Of a stretch of DNA of 34,646 bases, positions 1 through 8,135 are shown piece by piece. Source of the DNA: Chloroflexia bacterium (GTDB lineage Bacteria; Chloroflexota; Chloroflexia; Thermomicrobiales; CFX8); the NCBI GenBank assembly GCA_030431755.1, contig JAUIIK010000047.1:1-34646 (forward strand). Reading direction: 5' to 3'. The position numbers and the translations under genes were made by a program. The first letter of the stretch is position 1. Each line of letters begins with the position of its first letter. Below the pieces are notes generated by a model, which was given only the letters and a program-made list of their open reading frames with translations, had not been told where the DNA came from and did not search any database.

Positions 1-655
1 CCGTGCCCCAGTATTCGGCAGCCCGCCAGGTCATCCACGCGAGCGGGGTGTCGAGCAAGGTAGCTTCGATGTGCTGACCGCGGCCACTCGTCTCCCGGTG
101 GTAGAGGGCCGAGATGATCCCCAGCGCCCCGTACATGCCGGTTCCGAGATCGCAGACCGGTGTGCCGGCCTTGACCGGCGGCCCGCCGTCGGGGTCGCCG
201 GTCACGCTCATCAGGCCGCTCAAGCCCTGAGCGATTAGGTCCAGCCCGGCCAGGTCGGCATAGGGGCTGCCCTCGCCGAAGCCCGAGATCGAGCAGTAGA
301 CCAGCCGCGGGTTGATCTCTTTGAGCGTGTCGTAATCCGCGCCAAGCCGTTGCATGACGCCGGGGCGGAAGTTCTGTACGAGCACGTCCGAGGTCTTGAC
401 CAGGCGGTGGAAGAGCTCCTGACCGCGCGGGTCTTTCAGGTTGACCGCGAGCCCACGCTTGTTGCGGTTCGCGATCAGAAAGTGCCCGTTCTCTCCTTTA
501 TATGCTGCGAGCCCGCCGGCCATGCGTTCACCCGGATCGGGATTCTCGATCTTGATGACGTCTGCGCCGAGGTCGGCCAGCACGGAGCCGCAGAACGGCC
601 CCGCCAGCGCGAGCGTGCAGTCGAGCACCCGGATGCCTTCGAGCGGCCCTGGCAT
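1..655 (-). CDS. CaiB/BaiF family CoA-transferase (class III), 3' end cut by the window edge
   Basis: Reverse-strand translation from the ATG at 655 gives 218 residues beginning MPGPLEGIRVLDCT. This is the typical family III CoA-transferase N-terminus, followed by LADLGADVIKIENP (about 27-40), NKRGLAVNLKDPRG (65-78) and the NFRPGV motif (95-100). Asp169 in the segment CDLGTGMYG falls at the position of the catalytic aspartate of formyl-CoA transferase, so the enzyme is probably active. The family moves CoA between carboxylic acids in the cytoplasm; the substrate cannot be read from sequence. It is the last visible gene of a minus-strand operon, 32 bp after the binding-protein gene. Only about the first half of a usual 380-400 residue protein is inside the window. 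Confidence 0.93.
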   Translation of the reverse strand, partial: MPGPLEGIRVLDCTLALAGPFCGSVLADLGADVIKIENPDPGERMAGGLAAYKGENGHFLIANRNKRGLAVNLKDPRGQELFHRLVKTSDVLVQNFRPGVMQRLGADYDTLKEINPRLVYCSISGFGEGSPYADLAGLDLIAQGLSGLMSVTGDPDGGPPVKAGTPVCDLGTGMYGALGIISALYHRETSGRGQHIEATLLDTPLAWMTWRAAEYWGT

Positions 656-687
656 TCGAATATCCTTCCTTTAGCCTCTGTCGAGGG

Positions 688-2496
688 TTATTGCGGATCC
701 AGCCAGAGTTCTTCTTCCTCGAAGTGCTCGATGTAGAGCACCGGAGGAATACCCTTGACCCGAGCGTTGGCGGCCCAGTTGGCTGGCTGAACCCAGATGT
801 TCCCCCACCACGCGGTCTCGTGCATCAACTGTTGGACTTCTTCGTAGATCTCCTGGCGTTCGTCGCGGTCGTAGCTCTCGCGTCCCGCCGCAATCAGGTC
901 CCAGATCTCCGGCTCGTCCATGCGGGCATAAGCCGCTGGCCCATCCGGCGCCCAGGTGAGCGTCCAGTGTTGATCGGGATCTGGTGGCGCGCCGGTGCGC
1001 TGGGTCGCGACCTCGAAATCGTTGGCGCGGCGCACCTGATCACCCCAGGCTGCGCGTTCGACGACCTCGACTTCCAGGTTGATGTCGATCTCGCCGAGCA
1101 TCTGCTGAATCATCTGGGCCATCTGTTGGTCGGCCTCGCGCGCGATGATCGTGATACGGGTGTCGAGCGGCGTTGGCGCGCTCGACTGGGCGCGCAGTTC
1201 CTTGGCTTTGTCGAGGTCGAACTCATAGTAGGGCAGATCGTCGCTGTAGCCGATTGCGCCCGGCAGCAGGTTGTACTTCGCGGCGAATCCGAGACCACCG
1301 CCGACTGCTTCGGCGATCGCCTCGCGGTTGATCGCGTACTGCACCGCCTGGCGCAGCGGGAGATCCTCGGAAAATGGACCTTGCTGGGCGTTGAAGAAGA
1401 TGCGATAGAGCGTGCCGCCGCTGGCCGGATGCTCGATGTATTGGAGATTCGCGTCATCCTTGACGGTGTCGATGTCGCGCCCACGGACAAAGAAGGTCAT
1501 GTCGGCTTCCTGGCTGCGCATCTCGATCAAGCGCACGGAATCGTCCGATACCCAGCGGTAGACAACTTCGTCGACATAGGGCAGCTGGTTGCCGTTGGCA
1601 TCGCTGCGCCAGTAATCCGGGTTGCGCTTGGCGGTGAGCGTCGAACTAGTTACCCAGTTGTCGAAGATGAATGGACCTGTGCCAACGGCGTGCAACTCGA
1701 TACCGTCTTCGCCCATTTCCTCGAATGCTGTTGGCGAACCGATGCCGGTCGTGCGCTGAAGGTCGGAGAGCTCGGTTAGCAGCGAGCCGGTCGGCGCGGT
1801 CAGGTTGAGCTGAACCGAGTAGGTGTCGACGACCTCGGCCGGGTTCGTCTCGTCGAGGCCGGCGAGCGAGTTCTTGGCAATTGACTGCGGGTGGGTCGCC
1901 CACATCTCGGCGTTCCAGCGCACAGCTTCGGCGTCCAGGTCGGTGCCGTCGTGGAACTTGATGCCCTCGCGCAGGTGGAAGATCGCGGTCGTCTCGTTGA
2001 GCTCCCAGGACTCGGCGAGCGAAGGCTGGACTTCCCAGCCTTCGCCGTTGAAGCGCCAGGCTAGCAGCCAGTCATAGGCTTTTTCGAGGGTCGGGCCGGT
2101 CGTGAACATCGGCCACATCGAGACAAAGTCGTTCGGGTGAACGATGGTTAGTGTCCCACCGTATTGCGGCTCCCCATCTGAGCCACCCGAGTCACCGGAA
2201 TCGCTCGAATCTTCCTCGTCGTTGGCTTCGGTGGCATCCGACGAGTCCGAAGAGTCGGCCGCGGTCGTTGCGGTTGGGTCTCCGGATCCACCACTATCAC
2301 TGGAATCAGTCGAGCCGGAACCGCCACTGTCGTCATCGTCATCATCGTCGTCGTCATCGCCGCCGCAGGCAGCGATGAGGCCGGAGGCGAGCGGGAGCGC
2401 CATGCCGACGGCTATCGCTCGCTTCAGGAAAGTGCGCCGAGCCTGTCGTTCATTGAGCAGCTGTTGTCCGAGCAAGCCCTCGTGGAGATCAGTCAT
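688..2496 (-). CDS. Peptide/nickel-type ABC transporter substrate-binding lipoprotein (SBP family 5), Tat-exported
   Basis: The 602-residue protein starts at the ATG at 2496 (MTDLHEGLL), which has a GGAGG ribosome site about 8 nt upstream; a longer reading frame to 2766 lacks this and overlaps the preceding gene. A twin-arginine motif (RRTFLKR, 20-26), a hydrophobic segment and a lipobox ending at Cys44 (LIAAC) indicate Tat export and lipid anchoring. Residues 47-110 are a low-complexity Asp/Ser/Gly linker. After it comes a family-5 solute-binding domain (YGGTLTI, then REGIKFHDGTDL, and LRQAVQYAINREAIAEA). Such proteins deliver oligopeptides, opines, nickel chelates or similar solutes to a permease. 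No permease or ATPase gene is in the window; they may lie beyond the left edge. The operon position suggests it captures the substrate degraded by its neighbours. Confidence 0.93.
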   Translation of the reverse strand: MTDLHEGLLGQQLLNERQARRTFLKRAIAVGMALPLASGLIAACGGDDDDDDDDDDSGGSGSTDSSDSGGSGDPTATTAADSSDSSDATEANDEEDSSDSGDSGGSDGEPQYGGTLTIVHPNDFVSMWPMFTTGPTLEKAYDWLLAWRFNGEGWEVQPSLAESWELNETTAIFHLREGIKFHDGTDLDAEAVRWNAEMWATHPQSIAKNSLAGLDETNPAEVVDTYSVQLNLTAPTGSLLTELSDLQRTTGIGSPTAFEEMGEDGIELHAVGTGPFIFDNWVTSSTLTAKRNPDYWRSDANGNQLPYVDEVVYRWVSDDSVRLIEMRSQEADMTFFVRGRDIDTVKDDANLQYIEHPASGGTLYRIFFNAQQGPFSEDLPLRQAVQYAINREAIAEAVGGGLGFAAKYNLLPGAIGYSDDLPYYEFDLDKAKELRAQSSAPTPLDTRITIIAREADQQMAQMIQQMLGEIDINLEVEVVERAAWGDQVRRANDFEVATQRTGAPPDPDQHWTLTWAPDGPAAYARMDEPEIWDLIAAGRESYDRDERQEIYEEVQQLMHETAWWGNIWVQPANWAANARVKGIPPVLYIEHFEEEELWLDPQ

Positions 2497-2650
2497 CTGG
2501 TTTTCCTCCATATTGCTCTGGAATCCGTGGCGAGGATCCGCAGGTCGCCGGTGCGGCGGCGCACGTTCCCCCTGTGCAATACATGCGTGTTGAATGGCGC
2601 GGATTGCAGCGATCCCCCTGGTCGCGCTGCGTCGCACACTGTCTTCCTCG

Positions 2651-3604
2651 CTAGAGATCCACCTCCATTCCTGCCCCGGATGCGACCGCGGCGTCGTAGA
2701 TACGCGCCGCCACCGCCATATCCTGGAGTCCGAGTCCAACGGATTTGAAGATGTTGATCTCGTCATCGCGCTCGCGTCCCGGGAGGTAGCCCAGGACGAT
2801 GTCGCTCAGTTCGCGCACCTGATTCCAGTGCAGGTGGCCGGCATCCACCGGCACAAAGAGGTCGCCGGCTTCCAGCACGCTCTGGTCAATCGCTTCGACA
2901 ACGATCCGGCTGGAGCGCCGGATGACGGTGCTGTCGATCTCGCGCTTTTGCAGCAGATTCGATCCGGCGGCGACGACGGTCGTGCCGTCGCGCAGCTGCT
3001 TGCCATCGAAGACCGGGTCTTTCGAGGTTGTCATCGTCACGACGACGTCGGCGATTTCGATGGCTTCGTCTGCCGTTGCCGCGGGCGTGATGTCCGTCTC
3101 AAGCTTCGCGCTCATCTCCTCGCAGAAGCCGGCGAGGCGCTCGGTGTTGAGGTCGAAGACGCGGATCCGCTCGAAGGGCCGGGCATTGACCATGCCTTCG
3201 AGCATCGCCTTGCCCATCGTGCCGGCGCCGAAGAGCGCGCCCTGCCGGCTGTCCGCGCGCGCCATGTGCTTGATGGCAACGGACGCCACCCCGCCGGTGC
3301 GGAGCTCTCCCAGACGTTGCGCCTGCAGCAAGCCTTTGAGCTCGCCGCTACGAGCGCTGTAGAGCAGGACCAGGAAGCGGATGCCTGAGCGAAAGGCTGT
3401 GTAGCTCTTGAGGCCCAGCGCGTCCATCTCTGGAATCGCGGCCGGCAGGACATGCAGGATCTCGCCGCCGAGCTTCACGCGCGTGCGCGGGTTATTGAAC
3501 GCTTTGCCCTGGCCGAGCTGGCGAAATGCCTCCTCGACCGCGTCGGCGGCGTCGCTCATGCCGAGGAGCTCGTTGACTTCGGCTTCGCGGATTAGCAGCG
3601 CCAC
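2651..3604 (-). CDS. Ornithine cyclodeaminase/mu-crystallin family oxidoreductase, probably an amino-acid dehydrogenase or imine reductase
   Basis: The 317-residue protein starts at a GTG (3604) and has the full family architecture. Lys66 (GLKSY) matches the conserved lysine, the Rossmann motif FGAGTMGKA is at 125-133, and the C-terminal hallmark FKSVGLGLQDMAVAA is present. In true ornithine cyclodeaminases a catalytic aspartate sits in a GGD/GAD motif before the conserved RE. Here the segment reads AAGSNLLQKREID with Asn216 at that place, as in the alanine-dehydrogenase and ketimine-reductase branch. I therefore infer NAD(P)H-dependent oxidation or reduction of an amino or imino acid rather than proline formation. 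It lies 51 bp after the MaoC-type gene and 154 bp before the binding-protein gene, in the same direction. Confidence 0.9.
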   Translation of the reverse strand: MALLIREAEVNELLGMSDAADAVEEAFRQLGQGKAFNNPRTRVKLGGEILHVLPAAIPEMDALGLKSYTAFRSGIRFLVLLYSARSGELKGLLQAQRLGELRTGGVASVAIKHMARADSRQGALFGAGTMGKAMLEGMVNARPFERIRVFDLNTERLAGFCEEMSAKLETDITPAATADEAIEIADVVVTMTTSKDPVFDGKQLRDGTTVVAAGSNLLQKREIDSTVIRRSSRIVVEAIDQSVLEAGDLFVPVDAGHLHWNQVRELSDIVLGYLPGRERDDEINIFKSVGLGLQDMAVAARIYDAAVASGAGMEVDL

Positions 3605-3655
3605 GCCAACCCCGCTCTCATCGTGGTCGGGACTGCTTCCGCTGTTTGGCGATGT

Positions 3656-4654
3656 CTAGCTGTTGCCATTACGCACAACCGTCGCCGTCGCGATGCCCAT
3701 CAGGGTCTTGTCATCGTCGTGGGCCATGACTTTGCAGTCGACGACGTTGCCGTCCTCGTTGGTGATCTCGCCACTCAGGGTCAGGCGCGTCCCGGCGTGG
3801 ACCGGCCGGATGCCTTTGAACTCGAGACGGCTGCCATGTTTCAGCAACGCGCCCGGACCAAAGGCTTGTTCGAGCACTTCGGAGCAATAAGCGGTCGTCG
3901 CGACGCCCATGTTGACGGTCCCGCCGAAGATCGTGCGCTGAGCGAACTCGGGGTCGCTGTGGAGGCTGGCGGAGATGCGCGGCCGGACGCGGGTGAGCTC
4001 GGAGTAATCGTCGATCGCTTCCTGCGTTTCGAGCTTGGTGATGGCCTGGAGCTGCCGCTCGGCCGGGGCCGGTTCTTCGGCCGGACGCGGCGGACGGGCG
4101 GTCTTGGCGGCATTTGGGTCCTGCGGCGCTCGCCGCCAGATGATCGTGTAGCTGTAGTCGACGACCTTGTCGCCGTGCTGATTGACCGCGCCGATCTTCC
4201 AGGTAATGAACTGGTTGTCGCGGCGGATGTACTTTTCGGCCAACTCGACGACCGACGTGATCGTGTCGTTCAGGCGGATCGGCCGCTGGAAGTGGATCTC
4301 GGTCTTCGCGAACGGCGTGGCGCGGTCGCGCTTCTCCTCGGGCGAGGCATAACCCTGGGCGTGCATCACCTCGTTGCGGCGCATCGGCGCGCATTTGAAG
4401 ACGTAGGTTGGCGGGGCGATGATCGTGCCAAACGGCCCTTGCCGGGCGGCGTTCTCATTGAGATAGAGCGGATTGGTGTTACGCACGGCTTTGCAGTAGT
4501 CGGCGATGCTCTCGGCGGTCGCCGTGTGCATGAACGGCGGCGCCCGGTGGCCGATTTCGGCAATGTCCCACTCGTAGAGCGGCATGCTCTCGACTTGCTC
4601 CAATGTCAGCGGCTCTTCGTAGATTACGCGCTCTCCAACGGTCGTGTCGCTCAC
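3656..4654 (-). CDS. Double-hotdog MaoC-type dehydratase/hydratase
   Basis: The 332-residue protein starts at GTG 4654 with a GGGGA stretch about 7 nt upstream. Two hotdog domains are visible. Residues 1-175 resemble the MaoC/FAS1-like N-terminal domain (NPLYLNENAARQGPFG at 61-76, then APPTYVF). Residues 200-330 form a second MaoC-like domain (LHSDPEFAQRTIFGG at 231-245), after a Pro/Ala-rich linker at 178-200. Members hydrate or dehydrate CoA thioesters, for example mesaconyl-CoA hydratase. The usual GDxNP active-site motif reads RNTNP (58-62), so the usual Asp is Asn. Together with the CoA-transferase of the same operon it suggests a CoA-thioester step. Substrate unknown. Confidence 0.87.
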   Translation of the reverse strand: MSDTTVGERVIYEEPLTLEQVESMPLYEWDIAEIGHRAPPFMHTATAESIADYCKAVRNTNPLYLNENAARQGPFGTIIAPPTYVFKCAPMRRNEVMHAQGYASPEEKRDRATPFAKTEIHFQRPIRLNDTITSVVELAEKYIRRDNQFITWKIGAVNQHGDKVVDYSYTIIWRRAPQDPNAAKTARPPRPAEEPAPAERQLQAITKLETQEAIDDYSELTRVRPRISASLHSDPEFAQRTIFGGTVNMGVATTAYCSEVLEQAFGPGALLKHGSRLEFKGIRPVHAGTRLTLSGEITNEDGNVVDCKVMAHDDDKTLMGIATATVVRNGNS

Positions 4655-4690
4655 TGCGTGTTCCCCATTTCACATGCGACGAGAGAGTCT

Positions 4691-6211
4691 CTAGATCTGG
4701 CTTGCGGCAGCCCGGGCTTCGGCGAATAGGCGTGCGCGTGCCTCCTTCACTTGTCCTTGGTCGGCTTCGAGGCGTGCGCGGTCGGTGGCGAGGCGCTCGC
4801 GTCCGGCCGCGATCATGCGGCGCATTTCGGCGGGCGCGGTGCCGCCCGTGACGGTGCGGCGGCGGATGTTCTCGGCCGGGTCGAGGGCGTCGTGGAGCGC
4901 CTCGGGCGAGACGCCGAGTGGACGGTTGAACAGCTCCTGGGAGGCGCGCTCGAACATGTCATGCGTAAGCTCGTCCGCGGCCAGGCCTTCAGCAAGCGCC
5001 GCGACGACCGTCTTGCCGACGATGTTGTGGGCGACGCGGAAGGAGACGCCGGACTCACGGACGATGGTGTCGGCGACCTCGGTCATCGTGCCGTAGCCGG
5101 TGCGGGCGAGGTCGAGCATGCGCTCGGCCCGCACCTCCATCGACTGCAACCCGCCGGCCAGCACTTCGAGGCAGGCGATGGCGGTGGCGCAGGCTTCGAG
5201 CATCGGCTCGTTGCCGCCGTCCGACGCGTCGCTGGCGTCGGTGAACCAGGAGCCCTTGACGGCGGCGAGCACCTGCGTCGAGCTGCCGATCAGATGCCCG
5301 GCCTCTTTCTTGACGAATTCGAGCAGGCCGGGGTTCTTTTTCTGCGGCATGATGCTGCTGACGTTGGCGAAGTCATCGCCAAACTCCACCAGCCCGAATT
5401 CGGCGGTGTGCCAGACGAAGAGGTCTTCAGCCACGCGCGCGAGGTGGACACCCAGAACGGCCAGCGCGCAGGAGGCTTCCTCGCTGTCGTCGCGTGAAGC
5501 GACGGCGTCGAAGCCGTTTTCAACCAGGCCGTCGAAGCCGAGCAGGTCGGTCGTTGTCTGGCGGTTGATCGGGAAGCCGGTCGTTGTCAGCGCCGCCGCG
5601 CCAAGGGGGTTGCAATTGTTGGTGGTGTAGGCGGCCGCGATGCGGCGGGCGTCGCGTTCCAGGACATCCGCGAAGGCGGCCATGTAATAGCCGAGGGTGA
5701 TTGGCTGGGCGTGTTGCGAATGGGTGTAACCGGGCATGACGACTTCGGCGTGGGCTTCCGCCAGGTCGAGCGTGACGGCGCGCAGCCGCAGCAATGACTC
5801 GCGCACATCGAGCAGCCGCTGGCGGATAGCCATGCGCCAGGTGGTGACGCCGAGATCATTGCGGCTACGGGCGGTGTGGAGCCGCCCGGCGACATCCGCC
5901 CCGAGGGCGATGACGATGTGCCGCTCGATGTGGGAGTAGAGATCTTCGAGCGTGTAGTCGATCTCAATCGAGTCTGCGCCGTTGTCGCAGAGCTCCAGGA
6001 GCTTGCCGAGGATCGTCGCTCCATCTTGTTGCGGGATGATTTCCTGCTGCATGAGCATCAGGCAGTGTGCAAGATGGATTTCCATCTGCGGCTCGAAGGC
6101 GACGGCGAACTGGTGGCGGATTTTCGGACCGGACATGTGTTCGACGAGGATAGCGGCCGGGTCCTTGGACAGGCGTTCGCGTAGCTGGACATCTGAGGTC
6201 GCCGGGTTCAC
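4691..6211 (-). CDS. Argininosuccinate lyase superfamily protein, probably a catabolic C-N lyase rather than ArgH
   Basis: The 506-residue protein starts at GTG 6211, with an ideal AAGGAGG at 6221-6227 nine bases upstream. Superfamily signatures are present: TARSRND (113-119), THSQHAQP (163-170) around the general acid/base histidine, and the flexible signature loop SSIMPQKKNP (285-294) with its catalytic serine. The family cleaves a C-N bond with release of fumarate. Departures from biosynthetic ArgH include TARSRND instead of TGRSRND, GLLEF instead of DSLE after the loop, and an operon with no arginine-biosynthesis gene. It is the first gene of a LacI-linked catabolic operon, so I infer cleavage of a fumarate-bearing amine. 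Other characterised members act on EDDS or form aspergillomarasmine. Confidence 0.9.
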   Translation of the reverse strand: MNPATSDVQLRERLSKDPAAILVEHMSGPKIRHQFAVAFEPQMEIHLAHCLMLMQQEIIPQQDGATILGKLLELCDNGADSIEIDYTLEDLYSHIERHIVIALGADVAGRLHTARSRNDLGVTTWRMAIRQRLLDVRESLLRLRAVTLDLAEAHAEVVMPGYTHSQHAQPITLGYYMAAFADVLERDARRIAAAYTTNNCNPLGAAALTTTGFPINRQTTTDLLGFDGLVENGFDAVASRDDSEEASCALAVLGVHLARVAEDLFVWHTAEFGLVEFGDDFANVSSIMPQKKNPGLLEFVKKEAGHLIGSSTQVLAAVKGSWFTDASDASDGGNEPMLEACATAIACLEVLAGGLQSMEVRAERMLDLARTGYGTMTEVADTIVRESGVSFRVAHNIVGKTVVAALAEGLAADELTHDMFERASQELFNRPLGVSPEALHDALDPAENIRRRTVTGGTAPAEMRRMIAAGRERLATDRARLEADQGQVKEARARLFAEARAAASQI

Positions 6212-6273
6212 GAAAGAGGTCCTCCTTATGATAAATTAGCCATGCGCTGTACTTCTGCGCGCACACGAATCCC

Positions 6274-6307
6274 TTTGCGCGTTATCACGCAAATGTGAAC
6301 GCTAACA
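6274..6307. promoter_or_regulatory. Candidate LacI-family operator pair between the catabolic operon and its divergent regulator
   Basis: Two adjoining palindromes are visible. 6274-6293 has TTTGCG arms around CGTTATCA, with 16 of 20 positions symmetric. 6294-6307 reads TGTGAACGCTAACA, an imperfect palindrome with the central CG typical of LacI-family operators. Both lie just downstream of the transcription start predicted for the minus-strand operon, where a bound repressor would block transcription. Function is inferred from position and symmetry. Confidence 0.55.
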
Positions 6308-6321
6308 TGCTAGATTCCTGT

Positions 6322-6350
6322 ACTATAGGCGGGCTGGATGACACTGTCAA
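6322..6350 (-). promoter_or_regulatory. Sigma-70-type promoter of the lyase-MaoC-OCD-SBP-CoA-transferase operon
   Basis: On the minus strand TTGACA (6350-6345) and TATAGT (6327-6322) are separated by exactly 17 bp, near consensus for a housekeeping sigma factor. The predicted start is near 6315, giving a leader of about 100 nt before the GTG at 6211. Confidence 0.7.
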
Positions 6351-6366
6351 CCCCAGCAAGTAAAGT
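6338..6366 (+). promoter_or_regulatory. Candidate promoter of the LacI-family gene
   Basis: ATGACA (6338-6343) and TAAAGT (6361-6366) are 17 bp apart on the plus strand, which places transcription start near 6373. It overlaps the -35 box of the opposite-strand operon promoter, so the two promoters are back to back and may compete. Confidence 0.45.
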
Positions 6367-6400
6367 CAATGTGTGATCCGCCCAATGCGGTCACCCCGCT

Positions 6401-7468
6401 TTGTTCATATTGACGAAGAGCACGCGGCCCCCGGTCAGCCGTGCCGGTACAGAAGATTGGGTTGCCGTTGTGTCATCCAGAGTCACGCTCGCCGATGTCG
6501 CCCAGAGGGCCGGAGTTTCAACCCAGACCGTCTCGCGCGTGGTCAACCACAACCCGGCAGTTCGCCCGGAAACACGCGCAAGAGTGCTCGAAGTCATCGG
6601 TGAGCTTGGGTATCGCCCGAATACGGTCGCCCGGAGCCTGGCGACGCGCCGGACAATGACCTTTGGGATCGTTGTGCCGGACATCGGGAATCCGTATTTC
6701 GCCGATGTCGTGCGCGGCGCGGAGGACGCGGCGCGCGGGCTTGGCTATCAGATCCTGCTCTGCAATACCGATCAGATGCCGGAGCGCGAACTGACCGCCA
6801 TCGAGGCATTCCAGGAAAAACAGGTCGACGGCATCATCCTGTGCTCCACGCGGATTCCGGAGGAAGACCTCCCCGACACCTTACGGACGCATACGCCGAT
6901 CGTGCTCACGGGCCGCGAGTGGGTCGAGGGCGCTGTCGGGGCAGTGCACGCCGATGACGACCGCGGGTTGCTGCTCGCGATCAAGCACCTGCTGCAGCGG
7001 GAACGCCGCAATATCGTCTTCGCCGCCGGGCGGCCAGGCGGGCCCGGCCATGCGCGCCGCATGCGGGCCTGGCACGAATTCGCCGATAGCGCCGGGTACT
7101 GCGCGGAGCAGCTTGTCGCGATCCCCTGTGCGACAAATCCCGCCGGCGGCCAGGAGGCCGCCAGCCAGGCGTTGCGGGACAACCCGGAGGTCGACGGCAT
7201 CGTCTGTTTCAACGATCTCGTTGCCATCGGCGCGGTGCACGCCTGCATCGAAGCCGGCAAGCGCGTGCCGGAGGATGTGGCTGTGGTTGGTATGACCGAT
7301 ATCGCCCTGGCCAGCCTCGTCGAACCGCCGTTGACGACGGTCGGCCATGCCAAGCACGAACTCGGCAAGCAGGCGGTTGCCATGCTCGTCGATCACCTGG
7401 CCAGCCGCGCCCACGAGCGCGAGATCGTGCTTAAGACAGAGTTGGTGGTACGGGCCAGCGCGCCCTAG
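6401..7468 (+). CDS. LacI-family transcriptional regulator
   Basis: The LacI helix-turn-helix is clear: VTLADVAQRAGVSTQTVSRV, followed by a hinge (GYRPNTVARSLATRRTMTFGIVVP) and a periplasmic-binding-protein-like sensor domain ending in FNDLVAIGAVHACIEAG and VVGMTDIALASLVEPPLTTV. The frame opens at TTG 6401 (355 residues), 23 residues before the usual LacI start. The GTG at 6470 gives a more typical N-terminus, but neither start has a clear ribosome site. It is divergent from the five-gene catabolic operon and probably controls it, with the pathway substrate or an intermediate as effector. The gene ends 20 bp from the convergent Lrp-type gene. Confidence 0.92.
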   Translation: MFILTKSTRPPVSRAGTEDWVAVVSSRVTLADVAQRAGVSTQTVSRVVNHNPAVRPETRARVLEVIGELGYRPNTVARSLATRRTMTFGIVVPDIGNPYFADVVRGAEDAARGLGYQILLCNTDQMPERELTAIEAFQEKQVDGIILCSTRIPEEDLPDTLRTHTPIVLTGREWVEGAVGAVHADDDRGLLLAIKHLLQRERRNIVFAAGRPGGPGHARRMRAWHEFADSAGYCAEQLVAIPCATNPAGGQEAASQALRDNPEVDGIVCFNDLVAIGAVHACIEAGKRVPEDVAVVGMTDIALASLVEPPLTTVGHAKHELGKQAVAMLVDHLASRAHEREIVLKTELVVRASAP

Positions 7469-7488
7469 AGGTTGGTTCTCCGGCAGGC

Positions 7489-8037
7489 TCAGCCGGTAAC
7501 GTCGCCCGGGAGGTGTTGTGGCGGTGGCGGAGTGTCTTCGTTGAGGAGCTCGTCGACCGGCAAGCGCCAGTTGGTGAAGGCCTTCAACACGCGTGTGTTG
7601 ACGACGACTTCGACATCGTTGACGCCCGGCAGCGGCCCGATGCGGTCGCTCAGGAAGGTGTTGAGATCTTCAAGCGTCCGGACGACGACCATGCAGCTGA
7701 CGTTGTACCGGCCAGCGGCGATTGAGACGTAGGCGGTTTCAGAGAAATCACGGATGCGCTCGGCCACCTCCGACATGCAGTTCACGTCGACCTTCAGCAT
7801 GATCGTCGCGCGTGTGCGGTAGCCGAGCTGATGGATATTAGCGATCATCGCCGGGAGGATGATCTCGCGCGCGAGCAGGTCGTCGATCCGGCGTTTGACC
7901 GTCGATTCATGCACATCGGAAAGCCGTGCGATGGTTGAGTAGGGCGCGCGGGGGTTGTCCTGCAATATGCGGATGAGTTTCAGATCCAGTTCGTCAAGCG
8001 AGGCCGTTGCGGCCTCTGTCCTCTCGCCAGCGATCAA
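7489..8037 (-). CDS. Lrp/AsnC-family transcriptional regulator
   Basis: The 182-residue protein starts at TTG 8037, following a purine-rich stretch (GGAACAAGG). It has the AsnC-type winged helix (LDELDLKLIRILQDNPRAPY at 15-34, then ESTVKRRIDDLLAREII) and a C-terminal RAM ligand-binding domain (TIMLKVDV to NDVEVVVNTRVLKAF). The C-terminus carries an extra Pro-rich tail (TPPPPQHLPGD). The family senses amino acids or related small molecules. It lies on the same strand as the upstream hydrolase gene, 258 bp away, and is convergent with the LacI-family gene, so either neighbouring cluster could be its target. No target can be assigned from sequence. Confidence 0.9.
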   Translation of the reverse strand: MIAGERTEAATASLDELDLKLIRILQDNPRAPYSTIARLSDVHESTVKRRIDDLLAREIILPAMIANIHQLGYRTRATIMLKVDVNCMSEVAERIRDFSETAYVSIAAGRYNVSCMVVVRTLEDLNTFLSDRIGPLPGVNDVEVVVNTRVLKAFTNWRLPVDELLNEDTPPPPQHLPGDVTG

Positions 8038-8135
8038 TGCCTTGTTCCTTTACCCGCTGGCGCTTGGACGCCAGCGCACTATGGGAGCCTGATCTTCCAG
8101 ACGCGCCGCGCCGCCACCGCTGGACCGACAGGCTC

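Noticed and set aside
691-1779. Long plus-strand open frame (362 codons) opposite the binding-protein gene
   Set aside because: It is a codon-bias shadow: the minus strand encodes a clear family-5 binding protein, and the plus-strand translation resembles no family and has no ribosome site.
2144-2593. Ser-rich plus-strand open frame
   Set aside because: It is the complement of the Asp/Ser-coding linker of the binding protein, so its low complexity is a by-product.
4691-6211. Naming the lyase gene argH
   Set aside because: Signature loops deviate, no arg genes adjoin it and the operon is catabolic in content. Superfamily membership is certain but biosynthetic ArgH function is not supported.
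7469-7488. Bidirectional terminator between the LacI and Lrp-type genes
   Set aside because: The gap is 20 bp and I could find neither a convincing stem nor a T tract.
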